The notes: a model not told the origin generated them from the letters alone. A stretch of 48,335 nt of DNA from Desulfocapsa sp. (GCA_024763035.1 JANTGG010000009.1:1-48335); one strand, 5' to 3'; shown: positions 17,678 to 27,740, numbered from the stretch's first letter. Numbers and translations: made by a program.

Positions 17678-19455
17678 AATGTCGCTCCAAACCCGATATG
17701 GAAACGTACATCACCAATCCCGGGCTGTTCACTCACCGGCCATGCCAGATCCACCCGCAGCGAACCAAAGGGTGCCAGCCAGCGGACACCGAAACCTGCC
17801 CCCACATACACCTTGTCAACTGTATCATTATAGGCATTTCCTCCATCCACAAAACCGGCAAGAACCCATGATTCTGCAACCCGGTGATCATACTCCGCAC
17901 TGGCGGTAAAAACATTCTTTCCGCCGACCACAATATTGTCATCATTAACCGGTCCCAGCGATTCATATCTATATCCCCGAACAGAGCTGTCACCACCGGC
18001 AAAAAACCTGAGAGACGGTGGATAGCTCGTAAAATCATCCACCCAGGCGGTGCCTATCTCCATCCGTGTATCCAGACGACCGTTTTCGCCAAGCCCCAGC
18101 ATATACTTTCCCTTCAAATGCAGCCGGGTAAAGCTGGTATCGGAAATCAGCGACTCGGCAGCCCCGCGGACATCAGCGGAGGCAAAGTAACCAAACTGTG
18201 GATACATACTTTTCTCCATTTCTGAAAACCTGGCAATCGCCCCGAAAATCAGAAGTTCCGTTGACTCCTCGGGCTCGAGATCCACAGTAAAACGCTCAAT
18301 GGAACGGAGGATAAATGCTTTGTAAAATCGGGTATCTTCCATATTCCTGCGTACCAGCGCTGTCTCCAGTTCATAAAGATCACTGATAGTGGTGGGTTTT
18401 TTTTCGTACTCATAGCTCACCGATGAAACCCAGCTGTCTGTGAGATGGTTAAAGATCGGAACAGAGTACTGCCCCTTATATTCCTTTTCTCTTTCAGAAT
18501 AATTCAGCAGCACATCAGAATGATGTCCGTAACGGTTAATGAGGCGATCCGTCCAGCGGGCTGAGCCGCGGAATCCGACATCAGTCTCGTAGCCGAGTCC
18601 GAAGGCAAAACGGTGCGGCGGAATGGGGGTCATAATAACCTCAAGGGGAACCCGCATATCCTCGGCTTTATTGAAAAGTGGTTTTACCGTTACCTCCTGG
18701 GCATAACTGCTGGCAATGAGATTTTGCTGAAACTCGAGCAGGGCGTCATAGGAATATTCTTCACCCGGGGTAATGGTTACATAAGAATTCAGCAGTGAGC
18801 GGGAGAGAAAATCCTGCCTGAAATGAATCTCTCCAAAATGATACAATGCTCCCGTATCCATATGCAGGAAGATATCCGCACTGTTCTTTTCCAGATCAAC
18901 CAGAACCTCACTTTTGATTATTTTTGCCTGGGGATAACCTGCAGAAAGTGCTGTGTTCAGGAATCGGCTCTTTGCCGACTCATACTCGGAATGGACAAGC
19001 GTATCAGGAGCATTTTTATAGTAGTCCTCAATACTTTTTTTAAAAATTTCCTTTTCCGCACCTTCACCCTGCCACCGAATATCACACTTGCCGATTCTGA
19101 CCGCCGGACCTTTATCAACGGTGTATCTGGCGATCCAGCCTGTGTCAGTCTCCTTGAGCCTGCTTTTTATTACCGGCAGATAATAGCCGTACGGCTGCAA
19201 TGCCTCCCGGATCTCATCCGGTGCCTCCCCGTGCAGCCGTTTCAGCCAGCGCACATTAAAGTCTTCACTGTCTTTTTGCTTTTCTATTGCCAGAAAATTC
19301 AGGACGTTTGCTTTCAGCGGATCTTCAATCCCTGTGAGCTCGACCTGCACAGCGATCGCGCTAAAAGCAGAAACGGGGATGGCAAGGAAGAGAATGGTAA
19401 AGAGGAAGAGGGATGGAAGGGGAAAGCATGCTGGGAGACAGGAGGATACTTTCAT
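17674..19455 (-). CDS. tamA: BamA/TamA family outer membrane protein
   Basis: A 593-aa Omp85 protein. A signal peptide (KVSSCLPACFPLPSLFLFTI, ending near VSAFSA) is followed by POTRA-type domains up to about residue 280 and then a C-terminal 16-strand barrel. The barrel shows the surface-antigen signature (RFFAGGDSSVRGYRYESLGP) and the last strands end in FHIGFGATL. Gene order aspS-tamA-tamB and the 4-base overlap with tamB support TamA rather than BamA. The start is uncertain. The ATG at 19455 gives a clean signal peptide but has a C-rich upstream; an in-frame ATG at 19527, 12 bases after the aspS stop, would add 24 residues encoded partly by a heptamer repeat. Confidence 0.88.
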   Translation of the reverse strand: MKVSSCLPACFPLPSLFLFTILFLAIPVSAFSAIAVQVELTGIEDPLKANVLNFLAIEKQKDSEDFNVRWLKRLHGEAPDEIREALQPYGYYLPVIKSRLKETDTGWIARYTVDKGPAVRIGKCDIRWQGEGAEKEIFKKSIEDYYKNAPDTLVHSEYESAKSRFLNTALSAGYPQAKIIKSEVLVDLEKNSADIFLHMDTGALYHFGEIHFRQDFLSRSLLNSYVTITPGEEYSYDALLEFQQNLIASSYAQEVTVKPLFNKAEDMRVPLEVIMTPIPPHRFAFGLGYETDVGFRGSARWTDRLINRYGHHSDVLLNYSEREKEYKGQYSVPIFNHLTDSWVSSVSYEYEKKPTTISDLYELETALVRRNMEDTRFYKAFILRSIERFTVDLEPEESTELLIFGAIARFSEMEKSMYPQFGYFASADVRGAAESLISDTSFTRLHLKGKYMLGLGENGRLDTRMEIGTAWVDDFTSYPPSLRFFAGGDSSVRGYRYESLGPVNDDNIVVGGKNVFTASAEYDHRVAESWVLAGFVDGGNAYNDTVDKVYVGAGFGVRWLAPFGSLRVDLAWPVSEQPGIGDVRFHIGFGATL

Positions 19456-19490
19456 GTGTGGGGTTTGCGGTTTGCGGTGTGCGGTTTGAG
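19456..19490. repeat. Heptamer tandem repeat at the tamA start
   Basis: On the plus strand the units are GTGTGGG, GTTTGCG, GTTTGCG, GTGTGCG and GTTTGAG, five in exact 7-base register. They are of the same family as the larger array between hypD and hypE. They sit exactly where the ribosome-binding site of the 19455 start should be, or inside the N-terminal coding region if 19527 is the start. Confidence 0.75.
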
Positions 19491-19539
19491 GGAAACAGCA
19501 GCCGTTACCACCCGGCAACGACTGCATTGTCCATCAGGA

Positions 19540-21333
19540 TTATTTGGCCTCTTCCTTCCAGTCCGGGCGCAGATACAACTCGGTGAGCTGCTTGCGGTCG
19601 ACCCCTGCAGGTGCTTCGGTGAGCGGGCAGGTGGCTTTCTGTGTCTTGGGAAAGGCTATAACGTCACGAATGGAATCACTGCCGGTGATAATCATCAGCA
19701 ATCGATCAAGTCCAAACGCCAAACCGCCATGGGGAGGAGCGCCAAGCTCCAGAGCACGCAGCAGAAAGCCGAACTTGTCATTTGCCTCTTCTTCAGAGAT
19801 ATCAAGGGCTGCAAGTACCCGTGCCTGAATATCACGCTGATGAATACGGATAGAACCACCACCGATTTCAGTACCGTTCAGAACCAGATCATACGCTTGA
19901 CTGTACACTGCACCGGGATCGGTTTCCAGCTTATCCACATCCTCATCTTTTGGAGCCGTGAAGGGATGATGGAGTGCCTGGAAGCGCTTTCTGTTCTCAT
20001 CATACTCAACAAGCGGAAAATCGGTAACCCAGACAAAATTGAAAGTTTCCTTATCCAGCAGTTCCAGGCGTCGTGCTATCTCCACCCGTAACTCGCCGAG
20101 CACCGGAAAAACAACCTCCGGTTTATCGGCACCGAAGAAAAGCAGATCCCCTTCCTCGGCAGCAAGGGCTGCGGTCATGGCAGCACGTTCCTCATCACTG
20201 AAGAACTTGGCAATGGGCGACTGCCATTCACCGTCCGCCTTCATCTTCACCCAGGCAAGTCCCTTGGCCCCGAACTGAGCAACATACTCGGTGAGAACAT
20301 CAAGATCCTTTCTGGAAAAATTTGCACAACCTTTGGCGTTAATGGCACGCACGGTACCGTCACCATCGGCAATGGAGCGAAAAACCTTGAAAGAACAGGT
20401 TTTGGCAATTTCGGTGAGATCAACGAGTTCAAAACCAAAACGCAGATCCGGGCGATCGGTACCGAACCTGTCCATCGCCTCGTCGTAACGTATCCGGTGA
20501 AAAGGCAGGCTCACATCAAGGTCGAGGGTATCTTTAAAAAGTTTTGCGATCATCCCCTCGGTGATCTCAATAATCTGATCTTCGCTCATAAAGGAGAGCT
20601 CCATATCAATCTGGGTAAACTCAGGCTGACGGTCGGCACGCAGATCTTCATCACGAAAACATTTGACAATCTGATAATAGCGATCCATCCCGGCGATCAT
20701 CAGCAGCTGCTTGAAAAGCTGAGGGGACTGGGGAAGGGCATAAAACTTTCCGGCATTCACCCGGCTGGGCACCAGATAGTCCCGTGCTCCTTCCGGGGTG
20801 GAACGGGTGAGCATGGGGGTTTCAACTTCGAGAAAGGCATTGTCATTCAAATAGGTACGAATGGACTGCACCGCCCTGTGACGCTGGAGCAGCCTTTCCG
20901 CCATCTCCGGACGGCGAAGATCCATATAGCGATACTGCAGACGGATATTTTCCGAGACTTCACTCTCTTCATCAAGGGGGAAGGGCGGAGTTTCCGATCT
21001 GTTCAGGATACGCAGCTCATCAACAAAGACTTCAATCTCACCGGTGGCAAGCTTGGTATTTGCCATACCCTCCAGCCTGGCTGAAACCTTTCCCCGTACA
21101 GCAATCACCCACTCACTGCGCAGAGAATGTGCCTTGTTGTGCACATCCGGATTTACTTCGGGGTTAAAAACGACCTGAGTCAAACCATGCCTGTCACGCA
21201 GGTCAATAAAAATAACACCGCCATGATCCCGCCGCCGCAGAACCCAGCCCATCAGAGTTATCTCTTTTCCAATATCAGCACTTGTCAGCTCATTGCAGGA
21301 ATGACTTCGCTGCAGCGTTCCCATTGATTCCAT
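19540..21333 (-). CDS. aspS: Aspartyl-tRNA synthetase
   Basis: A class II synthetase of about 597 aa, the bacterial-type length with the GAD insertion. It has an N-terminal OB fold (LMGWVLRRRDHGGVIFIDLR), motif 1 region (FLEVETPMLTRSTPEGARDY), motif 2 (CFRDEDLRADRQPEFTQIDM) and motif 3 (GGLAFGLDRLLMI). Whether it is discriminating or also charges tRNA-Asn depends on the rest of the genome. The ATG at 21333 is preceded by GGAACGGG. A TTG touching the hisS stop (21348) and an ATG at 21324 are alternatives. It lies directly after hisS and before tamA. Confidence 0.95.
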   Translation of the reverse strand: MESMGTLQRSHSCNELTSADIGKEITLMGWVLRRRDHGGVIFIDLRDRHGLTQVVFNPEVNPDVHNKAHSLRSEWVIAVRGKVSARLEGMANTKLATGEIEVFVDELRILNRSETPPFPLDEESEVSENIRLQYRYMDLRRPEMAERLLQRHRAVQSIRTYLNDNAFLEVETPMLTRSTPEGARDYLVPSRVNAGKFYALPQSPQLFKQLLMIAGMDRYYQIVKCFRDEDLRADRQPEFTQIDMELSFMSEDQIIEITEGMIAKLFKDTLDLDVSLPFHRIRYDEAMDRFGTDRPDLRFGFELVDLTEIAKTCSFKVFRSIADGDGTVRAINAKGCANFSRKDLDVLTEYVAQFGAKGLAWVKMKADGEWQSPIAKFFSDEERAAMTAALAAEEGDLLFFGADKPEVVFPVLGELRVEIARRLELLDKETFNFVWVTDFPLVEYDENRKRFQALHHPFTAPKDEDVDKLETDPGAVYSQAYDLVLNGTEIGGGSIRIHQRDIQARVLAALDISEEEANDKFGFLLRALELGAPPHGGLAFGLDRLLMIITGSDSIRDVIAFPKTQKATCPLTEAPAGVDRKQLTELYLRPDWKEEAK

Positions 21334-21348
21334 TGTATCCCGTTCCAA

Positions 21349-22611
21349 TTATATTTTTTCTACCAGCAGTGTGCTGATATCTTCAAGATTTGAGCCAATC
21401 CCAATCTCTTCCTGTTCCTGGCTCTCCATATTTCGCAAAACCGCCATACCTTCTGCCAGCTCATTTTCGCCGATAATAAGAGCAAATCTCGCTCCTGCCT
21501 TGTTTGCCTGTTTCATCTGACTTTTCAGGCTGCGGCCTTCGTGATCCATGGCTGCCTGCATGCCGGTTTTTCGCAAAACATGCACCAGAGAAAAGACAAA
21601 CTCCGAAGCCGCCTCACCAAGCCCCACCACAAAGAGATCAATTACATTGGGTGTGCTCAGCTCTTCCTGCTGCTGCAGAAGGAGTATCAAGCGTTCCATA
21701 CCAAGGGCAAATCCGATTCCCGGCACATTTCTCGACCCGCCAAGCTGTTCCACAAGACCGTCATAGCGCCCCCCCGCTCCCACAGCCGCCTGAGCACCAA
21801 GATCGGTGGTAATAAATTCAAAAGTGGTTCGGCTGTAATAGTCCAGCCCGCGAACCATAAATTTATTCAGACTGTAGGGAACACCAAGCTGATTCAGCCC
21901 TTCCTGTACCGCGGTAAAATGCTCACTGCAGCCATCGCAGAGATGATCCTGGATGGAGGGGGCTTCTTCCACCTGCTCCCGGCAGACGGGATTTTTACAG
22001 TCGAGTACCCGTAGAGGGTTGGTTGTACTGCGTCGTTTACAGTCATCACAGAGCACCCCGTGACGTTCTTTGATAAAATCCAGCAGCACTTTGCGAAATC
22101 CTGGGCGACAGTCGGGACAGCCCAGTGAGTTCATCTCCAGACTCACGTGAATCCCAAGGGTCTCAAGGAGCAGAGCCCCCATGGCCATAAGTTCCGCATC
22201 GACCCGGGGACTGGAGGCACCGAGCACCTCCACATCCATCTGATGAAATTGCCGGAGACGCCCCTTTTGCGGACGTTCGTGCCGGAACATGGGACCAATG
22301 GTAAAAAGTCGCTGCACAGGCTTCTGCACATGCAGACCGTGCTGAATATAAGCGCGAAGCAGCGACGCCGTGGCCTCGGGACGCATGGTGATCTGTTTAT
22401 CGACAAAGGTGTACATCTCCTTTTCGACTATATCGGTGGCCTCCCCGATGGAACGGGCAAAGAGTTCCGTCTTTTCCAGAATGGGCATGCGAATCTCAGA
22501 AAAACTGAAGCGGGCAAAAATATCACGCGCAGTGTTCTCCACATGCTGCCACAGTTCCACTTCACCGGGCACTATATCTTTAAACCCGTTCAGGGCTTTT
22601 AGCTTTGTCAC
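21349..22611 (-). CDS. hisS: Histidyl-tRNA synthetase
   Basis: A 420-aa class II synthetase. The signs are ALNGFKDIVPGE at the start, the motif 2 region (MFRHERPQKGRLRQFHQMDV), the histidine-binding signature (LVRGLDYYSRTTFEF read as MVRGLDYYSRTTFEF here) and the GGGRYDGL-type segment (GAGGRYDGLVEQLGG). A Cys-rich insert (CPDC, CDDC, NPVC, CDGC) at about 165-230 may bind zinc, as in many delta-type HisRS. The start is GTG with GGAGAAGG just upstream. It is the first gene of the hisS-aspS-tamA-tamB-kinase-regulator series and has a recognisable promoter. Confidence 0.96.
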   Translation of the reverse strand: MTKLKALNGFKDIVPGEVELWQHVENTARDIFARFSFSEIRMPILEKTELFARSIGEATDIVEKEMYTFVDKQITMRPEATASLLRAYIQHGLHVQKPVQRLFTIGPMFRHERPQKGRLRQFHQMDVEVLGASSPRVDAELMAMGALLLETLGIHVSLEMNSLGCPDCRPGFRKVLLDFIKERHGVLCDDCKRRSTTNPLRVLDCKNPVCREQVEEAPSIQDHLCDGCSEHFTAVQEGLNQLGVPYSLNKFMVRGLDYYSRTTFEFITTDLGAQAAVGAGGRYDGLVEQLGGSRNVPGIGFALGMERLILLLQQQEELSTPNVIDLFVVGLGEAASEFVFSLVHVLRKTGMQAAMDHEGRSLKSQMKQANKAGARFALIIGENELAEGMAVLRNMESQEQEEIGIGSNLEDISTLLVEKI

Positions 22612-22656
22612 ACCTTCTCCAATAAATAAAGATTTTTCAAATGAAAAAAGAATGAA

Positions 22657-22684
22657 ATTAAATGCAAATAGAGCAAAATGTCAA
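22657..22684 (-). promoter_or_regulatory. Promoter of hisS
   Basis: On the minus strand there is a perfect -35 TTGACA (22684-22679), a 16-base spacer and TTTAAT (22662-22657) as -10. The hisS GTG is about 45 bases downstream. It may drive the whole six-gene unit. Confidence 0.55.
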
Positions 22685-22798
22685 GTATATGCGAGTAACA
22701 CGGGGAAAAAACACGATTTCTGTGGTACATTCACCCATTTATGGTGGCACAAAACGGGAAAATAACGCCCCGGGATACCGCCTTACCAGGAACTATGC

Positions 22799-22827
22799 TT
22801 GACAATTCATATCAAGCAAGGCATTAT
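22799..22827 (+). promoter_or_regulatory. Sigma-70 promoter of the NMO/FabK-like gene
   Basis: TTGACA (22799-22804), 17 bases, CATTAT (22822-22827): perfect -35, good -10 and ideal spacing. The leader before the ATG at 22901 is about 65 bases. GGCA-tatca-TTGC-like bases overlap the -10, but the match to sigma-54 is imperfect. Confidence 0.65.
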
Positions 22828-22900
22828 CATTGCTTGCTTTGATACCATCGTAATAAACGCTATTAATTTTCAGCCTGCACCATCAGGAGTTGCAAAGTAC

Positions 22901-23890
22901 ATGAAATTACCCAAGTTGACCATTGGAGGATTTACTGCCCCCATTCCTCTTATTCAGGGCGGCATGTCCATTCGTGTTTCCACGGCTGCACTCTCTGCAC
23001 CGGTCGCAGAATGTGGCGGCATCGGGGTGATAGGCGGATCTGCTCTTCCCACTGAGGATCTGCATAAGGATATTCTCAAAGCAAAGTCCATGACCGACGG
23101 CGTCGTGGCAGTGAATATCATGTACGCCATGAAAGATTTTTATAATCTTGTCATGACCTCCATTGACGCCGGGATCGATATGATCATCACCGGTGCCGGT
23201 TTTTCACGGGACATCTTCAAAATCGGCAGGGAGCACAATGTACCCATCGTGATGATCGTCTCTTCCCCCGGTATTGCCAAACTCGCCGAAAAACTCGGGG
23301 CAGCGGCTATCATTGTCGAATCCTGCGAGGCTGGCGGACACCTCGGTACAGACCGCCCCTTGCGGGAAATATTTCCCCCCATCAGGGAAGTTATCACCAA
23401 AGTACCCCTTATCGCCGCAGGCGGCATCACCAACGGCTATGAAATGGCAGAGATGATGGATAAATACGGGGCTGACGGAATACAGATTGCGTCCCGGTTT
23501 GTATTGAGTGAAGAATGCGATGTGGATGAAAAGTTCAAACAGGCATTTCTCGACGCCAAAAAGGAAGATATCGTCCTCACCTCGTCTCCGGTGGGGATGC
23601 CCGGACGGGCGATAAATACACGATTTATCCGCTCCCTCGCCGAGGGGACAGCGGATAAGGTGAAGAAATGCGTTTATAAATGTCTTAAAAAATGTGACCA
23701 TCACTACTGCATCAGCGAGCGGCTGATGAGTGCCAGAGATGGTAAAATTGACGAAGGTCTGATATTTTCCGGAGCAAATACTTACAAGATGAATGAGATC
23801 CTGCCGGTGGCAGAGATCTTCAAACAGTTTGTTACCCAGGCAGAGTCTGTATATAAAGAGGGCAAGGGCTTCTCCCCTGCTGCTTCCTGA
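22901..23890 (+). CDS. Nitronate monooxygenase / FabK-like FMN enzyme
   Basis: A 329-aa TIM-barrel flavoprotein of the NMO/2-nitropropane dioxygenase/enoyl-ACP reductase II family. It has the N-terminal PLIQGGMSIRVS, the central SCEAGGHLGTD (FMN phosphate and active-site His region) and the C-terminal IAAGGITNGYEMAEMM and GADGIQIASRFVLSEEC. An insert with several Cys and His (CVYKCLKKCDHHYC) at about 255-270 looks able to bind metal; similar proteins occur in strict anaerobes. The start was placed at the ATG after CAGGAGT. It could be a nitronate oxidase or an enoyl reductase; sequence alone does not decide. Confidence 0.85.
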   Translation: MKLPKLTIGGFTAPIPLIQGGMSIRVSTAALSAPVAECGGIGVIGGSALPTEDLHKDILKAKSMTDGVVAVNIMYAMKDFYNLVMTSIDAGIDMIITGAGFSRDIFKIGREHNVPIVMIVSSPGIAKLAEKLGAAAIIVESCEAGGHLGTDRPLREIFPPIREVITKVPLIAAGGITNGYEMAEMMDKYGADGIQIASRFVLSEECDVDEKFKQAFLDAKKEDIVLTSSPVGMPGRAINTRFIRSLAEGTADKVKKCVYKCLKKCDHHYCISERLMSARDGKIDEGLIFSGANTYKMNEILPVAEIFKQFVTQAESVYKEGKGFSPAAS

Positions 23891-23910
23891 TTGCCCCTCC
23901 CTTCCCTGTC

Positions 23911-25251
23911 ATGACTATTTCCGGTGAACCTTTGATTGTCACTGCTGACGACCATCCCATTCGTCAGCAGATGATAGACAAAGATGCCATGAAAGTATTG
24001 CGAACCCTTCGTGACAACGGCTTTGCCGGTTTTCTGGTGGGCGGAGGAGTACGCGACCTCTACCTGGGAAAAACCCCGAAAGATTTTGATATCTCCACCG
24101 ATGCCCGTCCCGGGCAGATCCGAAAGCTCTTTCGCAACAGCCGCACCATAGGCAGACGATTCCGGCTGGTGCAGGTCTTTTTCCACGGAAAAGAGCTTGA
24201 GGTCTCAACCCTTCGCTCCTTAAGTGAACACGACCTTGATGGTCCAGCCGCCGTACTCGCCCCCAACAACACCTTCGGCAGTCTTGATGAGGATGCCCAG
24301 CGTCGTGATCTCACCATCAATTCACTGTTTTATGAAATAGAACATAACACGATCATTGATTATGTGGACGGCATTCGGGATCTGGATCATTCCATTATCA
24401 GGATCGTAGGGGAACCGGAGCTGCGAATTACCCACGATCCGGTTCGAATGCTGCGTGCCATTCGGCATGCAGCACGACTGAATTTCACCATCGAAAAAGA
24501 AACCTGGCACTCCATCTGTAAGAACCACCAGAAACTTACACTCTGTCCCCCGTCAAGGATCAGGGATGAGTTTTTTAAAGACGTACACTCCACAGCCCTC
24601 TGTGAATGGCTGGAACTCGCTCTCGATTCGGAACTCTTTTTTGATATCTTCAGCCTCTATAAAAAACCGCTGCGCCAGAAAGAAGCAGATAATGAGCTTC
24701 CCTATCGGCAGCAGCTGAAAAATATAGCAAAAGTAATCGACCGGACAGCGACACTTGCCAAAGAATCCGGTAAACACGGATTACACAACGACTTTCTGCT
24801 GGCACTGCTCCTTATCCCCTGGGCGAATGCCCGCTTTGACCTTGTCAACCAGCAGCTGAAAGGTGCCGCAGCCTTCAAGTTCTCTAAAATTTTACGGGAA
24901 CATCTGGATACAGATATCGGAGCACAGCTCAACCTGCGCCGTTCCATCCGCCAGGAAATGGTTACCCTCCTCTCCAATCTGCCTCAATTTATCCGCCATA
25001 AGAACAGCGGTTCCCAACCCAAATGGCTGAGAAAAAAGAGCTACTACAAATCCTGCGCCCTCTTTTGTGATCTTTATCTCGAATCAGTCACCGGAGACCC
25101 GGCAGAACTGGATTTTCCCCCGGCACAGAGCCTCAAACAGGACGGGCACAGAAAAAATCCCTCGCAAGCAAAAGGACGCGGGAGACGTAGAAAACGATAT
25201 AAACCAGCCTTTTCTTCCAGGAAAAAAGGGGTGTTCGGTTTCAAGAAATAG
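23911..25251 (+). CDS. pcnB: Poly(A) polymerase / CCA-adding-type nucleotidyltransferase
   Basis: A 446-aa class II nucleotidyltransferase. The catalytic part has the signature FLVGGGVRDLYLG and the Asp58-x-Asp60 pair in KDFDISTDARP. It is followed by RRDLTINSLFYE and the RNA-binding segment EPELRITHDPVRMLRAIRHA. The very basic C-terminal tail (KGRGRRRKRYK and around) is typical of PcnB, which adds A tails that mark RNA for decay, rather than of CCA enzymes. It starts 20 bases after the flavoenzyme stop, without a clear ribosome site, so it is probably co-transcribed with it. Confidence 0.9.
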   Translation: MTISGEPLIVTADDHPIRQQMIDKDAMKVLRTLRDNGFAGFLVGGGVRDLYLGKTPKDFDISTDARPGQIRKLFRNSRTIGRRFRLVQVFFHGKELEVSTLRSLSEHDLDGPAAVLAPNNTFGSLDEDAQRRDLTINSLFYEIEHNTIIDYVDGIRDLDHSIIRIVGEPELRITHDPVRMLRAIRHAARLNFTIEKETWHSICKNHQKLTLCPPSRIRDEFFKDVHSTALCEWLELALDSELFFDIFSLYKKPLRQKEADNELPYRQQLKNIAKVIDRTATLAKESGKHGLHNDFLLALLLIPWANARFDLVNQQLKGAAAFKFSKILREHLDTDIGAQLNLRRSIRQEMVTLLSNLPQFIRHKNSGSQPKWLRKKSYYKSCALFCDLYLESVTGDPAELDFPPAQSLKQDGHRKNPSQAKGRGRRRKRYKPAFSSRKKGVFGFKK

Positions 25252-25301
25252 CAGCACAGGGACTAACCTGACATCACACCGCAGGACCCTGAACACTCCC
25301 C

Positions 25302-27740
25302 CTAAGCCACGCCCTTGCTCAACAGAAAAGGAGCATATCTGGCATCAGTTTTTTTGATATGCTCCACCAGCCAGTCTTTTAGAAATTCCATCAGCTCAAC
25401 CGAGATATCAGCCTCACCGCTGGCAAACTGATTTTGGAAATCCACGACCTGAGCAACCAGTTCCTTGTGGATAGCTGCATGTGCTGCAGCATCCTCATAT
25501 CCGTGAGCGGCAAAAAGATCCTCTTCAAAGGTAAAATGTGTGCCGGTATAATCGATGAGTTTTGCCAGGGCATTCCCCACACCCGCCTTTCCCTCTCCCG
25601 AATGCATCTTCACGTACAGATCATTTATAAGATCAACGAGTTTCTTATGCTGACTGTCAATGGAAGGAATCCCCACTGACAGGGACGGTGTCCAGCGCAG
25701 CAGGGGACGGGAAAGCGAGACAGAATAGTTTGACAAACTGTCCTTATCTTCGCCTCCCAGGTCAAAACGATCCGTTTCCCTGGTGATGGTATTGGCAATC
25801 TCCTTGAGATGATCGGCACTCTCCTGCAAGCGGAGACTGCCCTCTCTTGCCTCCTGAGAAACTTGGCTGACGTCCGTGATATCCCGCGCAATTTCTGCGG
25901 AAACAGCAGATGCCTGGGAAACATTTTCGGTTACCTCACCGATACCATTTGCCGCTTCTGTGACGTTACCCGAGATATCTGCGGCAGTTGCCGTCTGTTC
26001 CTCAACAGCCGCCGCAATGGTGGCAACAATCTCATTCACACTGTTAATCACCTGGGTGATCTCGGTAATCTCCGTCACCGTCTCATCGGTGGACGACTGA
26101 ATGGATTCGATCTTGTTTTTGATCTCACCTGTTGCCTCGGCAGTCTGCTTGGCAAGCTCTTTAATTTCATTTGCCACCACAGCAAATCCTTTGCCTGCTT
26201 CACCTGCACGGGCAGCCTCAATTGTTGCATTTAATGCCAGCAGATTGGTCTGTTCGGAGATTTCGGTGATCACCTCCGTCACCTTGCTGATTTCATTGGC
26301 AGCCCTGCCCAAATGATCTACTTTTTCAGAAGAGGACTGCGCATAACCCACCGCTTCACTTGTCATGGAGCTTGCCTTTTCAGTGTTCCCGGCAATTTCC
26401 TGGATGGCAGACGACATCTCTTCCATGGCAATCGCCATCACGTTCACATTCTGTGCCGCCTGTTCACTTGCCTGGGTGACCATTCCCATATTGGCACTCA
26501 TCTCTTCGGTGGCAGCAGCAACCGTATCCGCCTTGGCAGCAGACTGCTCCGCACCTCCGGTCATATCTTCTGCGGCAAGGGACAGTTCGGTGGAGGTGGC
26601 ACTGAGTGCCCGCCCTTCCCCAACAATATTGCCGATCAGACGGCGCAGGTTTTCTGTCATATCGTACAGGGCAGCCTGCAGGCTGGCAGGTGCAGACTGC
26701 TTACTGCCAGCACTCGTTTTCAAATCGCCATTGGCAATACGTCTGGCAAGTTGCACCATCTCCTCCGGTTCACCGCCGAGACGCTTCAAAACCGCATTTG
26801 CGTTAACAAACAGAATCACAAGCAACACCACAATCCCAAGCAGGGAACCGAGCATAAACAGATTACGGCTACGACCCCCAAGCCTGCTGCTCGTCTCTGT
26901 CATCGCCGTCACCGTTTCCGCCGACTGATCTGTGAGCTGCTGCTTAACATCCACGATCACACTCTGCAGATCAGACCGGATTCTTTTCGATTCCCGACTC
27001 AGGATAACGCCGATCTGTTCACTGTTCTCCTGAACAAGATCGTCAAATTCATCCCTGATCTCTGTCGCCTGCTCCCTGGCCAGGGTCATGTCTATGGCAA
27101 GGGAAACACTGCCCACCCGCTCACCGTCAGAGATGATATCTTGTACAAGGGTCAGCACATTCGGATCATCCTTGCCCGCCTGTATAATTTTAGCGATATC
27201 GGGTCTGCCTTCTGGCAGCAGTGCCTTCAGCTTTACATTTTTTCTGTTAAGAAACCGGGTGAGGGGTCTCTGGTTTTTATCCATGTAAAAGAGAAAAACA
27301 ACATCGGGATTCCGGTGAGCATTATGCACATAGCTGTTCAATGCGGCATAATCTTTGGTAATCACATCATCTGCCGCAACAAGGGACATCAGCTCAAGTA
27401 TATTTTTCCCGCTTTGTCGGCGAACATCGCGAAGTCCCTTCTGTACAGATGACGCTGCTTCAGCCAGTGCCTCCCCGGAATATTCGGCAAGCGTTGTGGC
27501 AGCAGTCTCCTGCATCTGCTGCAGCTTGTTCTCCAGCTGAGTGGACAAAGCTGCCATATCCGTTGAGATGGTGGCTTCAACTGCAGTAAAGGAATCCCGA
27601 ACCTCCTGATTCAGGGTCTGACTGCTCTTCGCCTGCATGATAACCGTAAAAATCACAGAACTCGCCATTATTCCCAGAAATGTAATGGCAACCGGGGCTA
27701 TCAACTTAAAGCGAAAACTGTTTATCATCGAACCTTTCAT
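25302..27740 (-). CDS. Methyl-accepting chemotaxis protein with C-terminal bacteriohemerythrin domain
   Basis: An 812-aa membrane chemoreceptor. Membrane helices lie at about 12-34 and 295-313, with a periplasmic sensor region between them. HAMP comes next (ending near RIANGDLKT), then the signalling domain with [21 protein letters not shown] complete hemerythrin domain fills about 680-812. Its di-iron ligands can be read: His698 (DSQH), His735 and Glu739 (HFTFE), His754 and His758 (HAAIH), His794 and Asp799 (HIKKTD). This resembles the oxygen-sensing receptor DcrH of Desulfovibrio. The start has GAGAAGAGC upstream. It is divergent from the hydrogenase operon. Confidence 0.95.
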   Translation of the reverse strand: MKGSMINSFRFKLIAPVAITFLGIMASSVIFTVIMQAKSSQTLNQEVRDSFTAVEATISTDMAALSTQLENKLQQMQETAATTLAEYSGEALAEAASSVQKGLRDVRRQSGKNILELMSLVAADDVITKDYAALNSYVHNAHRNPDVVFLFYMDKNQRPLTRFLNRKNVKLKALLPEGRPDIAKIIQAGKDDPNVLTLVQDIISDGERVGSVSLAIDMTLAREQATEIRDEFDDLVQENSEQIGVILSRESKRIRSDLQSVIVDVKQQLTDQSAETVTAMTETSSRLGGRSRNLFMLGSLLGIVVLLVILFVNANAVLKRLGGEPEEMVQLARRIANGDLKTSAGSKQSAPASLQAALYDMTENLRRLIGNIVGEGRALSATSTELSLAAEDMTGGAEQSAAKADTVAAATEEMSANMGMVTQASEQAAQNVNVMAIAMEEMSSAIQEIAGNTEKASSMTSEAVGYAQSSSEKVDHLGRAANEISKVTEVITEISEQTNLLALNATIEAARAGEAGKGFAVVANEIKELAKQTAEATGEIKNKIESIQSSTDETVTEITEITQVINSVNEIVATIAAAVEEQTATAADISGNVTEAANGIGEVTENVSQASAVSAEIARDITDVSQVSQEAREGSLRLQESADHLKEIANTITRETDRFDLGGEDKDSLSNYSVSLSRPLLRWTPSLSVGIPSIDSQHKKLVDLINDLYVKMHSGEGKAGVGNALAKLIDYTGTHFTFEEDLFAAHGYEDAAAHAAIHKELVAQVVDFQNQFASGEADISVELMEFLKDWLVEHIKKTDARYAPFLLSKGVA

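Noticed and set aside
18823-20091. Long plus-strand ORF (422 codons) opposite tamA and aspS
   Set aside because: It lies antisense to two clear genes, has no family motif or ribosome site, and its residue make-up (many Cys, His, Arg, Ile) is that of a shadow frame.
21334-21348. TTG start for aspS touching the hisS stop
   Set aside because: It would add five residues without a ribosome site; the ATG at 21333 with GGAACGGG is better.
22811-22836. Sigma-54 promoter overlapping the flavoenzyme promoter
   Set aside because: GGCA-tatca-TTGC lacks the T before GG and the C after GGCA; the sigma-70 boxes at the same place are far better.
24437-24460. tRNA-like GGTTCGAAT sequence
   Set aside because: It lies inside pcnB coding sequence (DPVRMLR) and has no cloverleaf arms around it.
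26313-27452. Long plus-strand ORF (379 codons) opposite the hemerythrin chemoreceptor
   Set aside because: It mirrors a strongly supported receptor gene, its protein is His/Arg/Cys-rich without domains, and it has no promoter or ribosome site.
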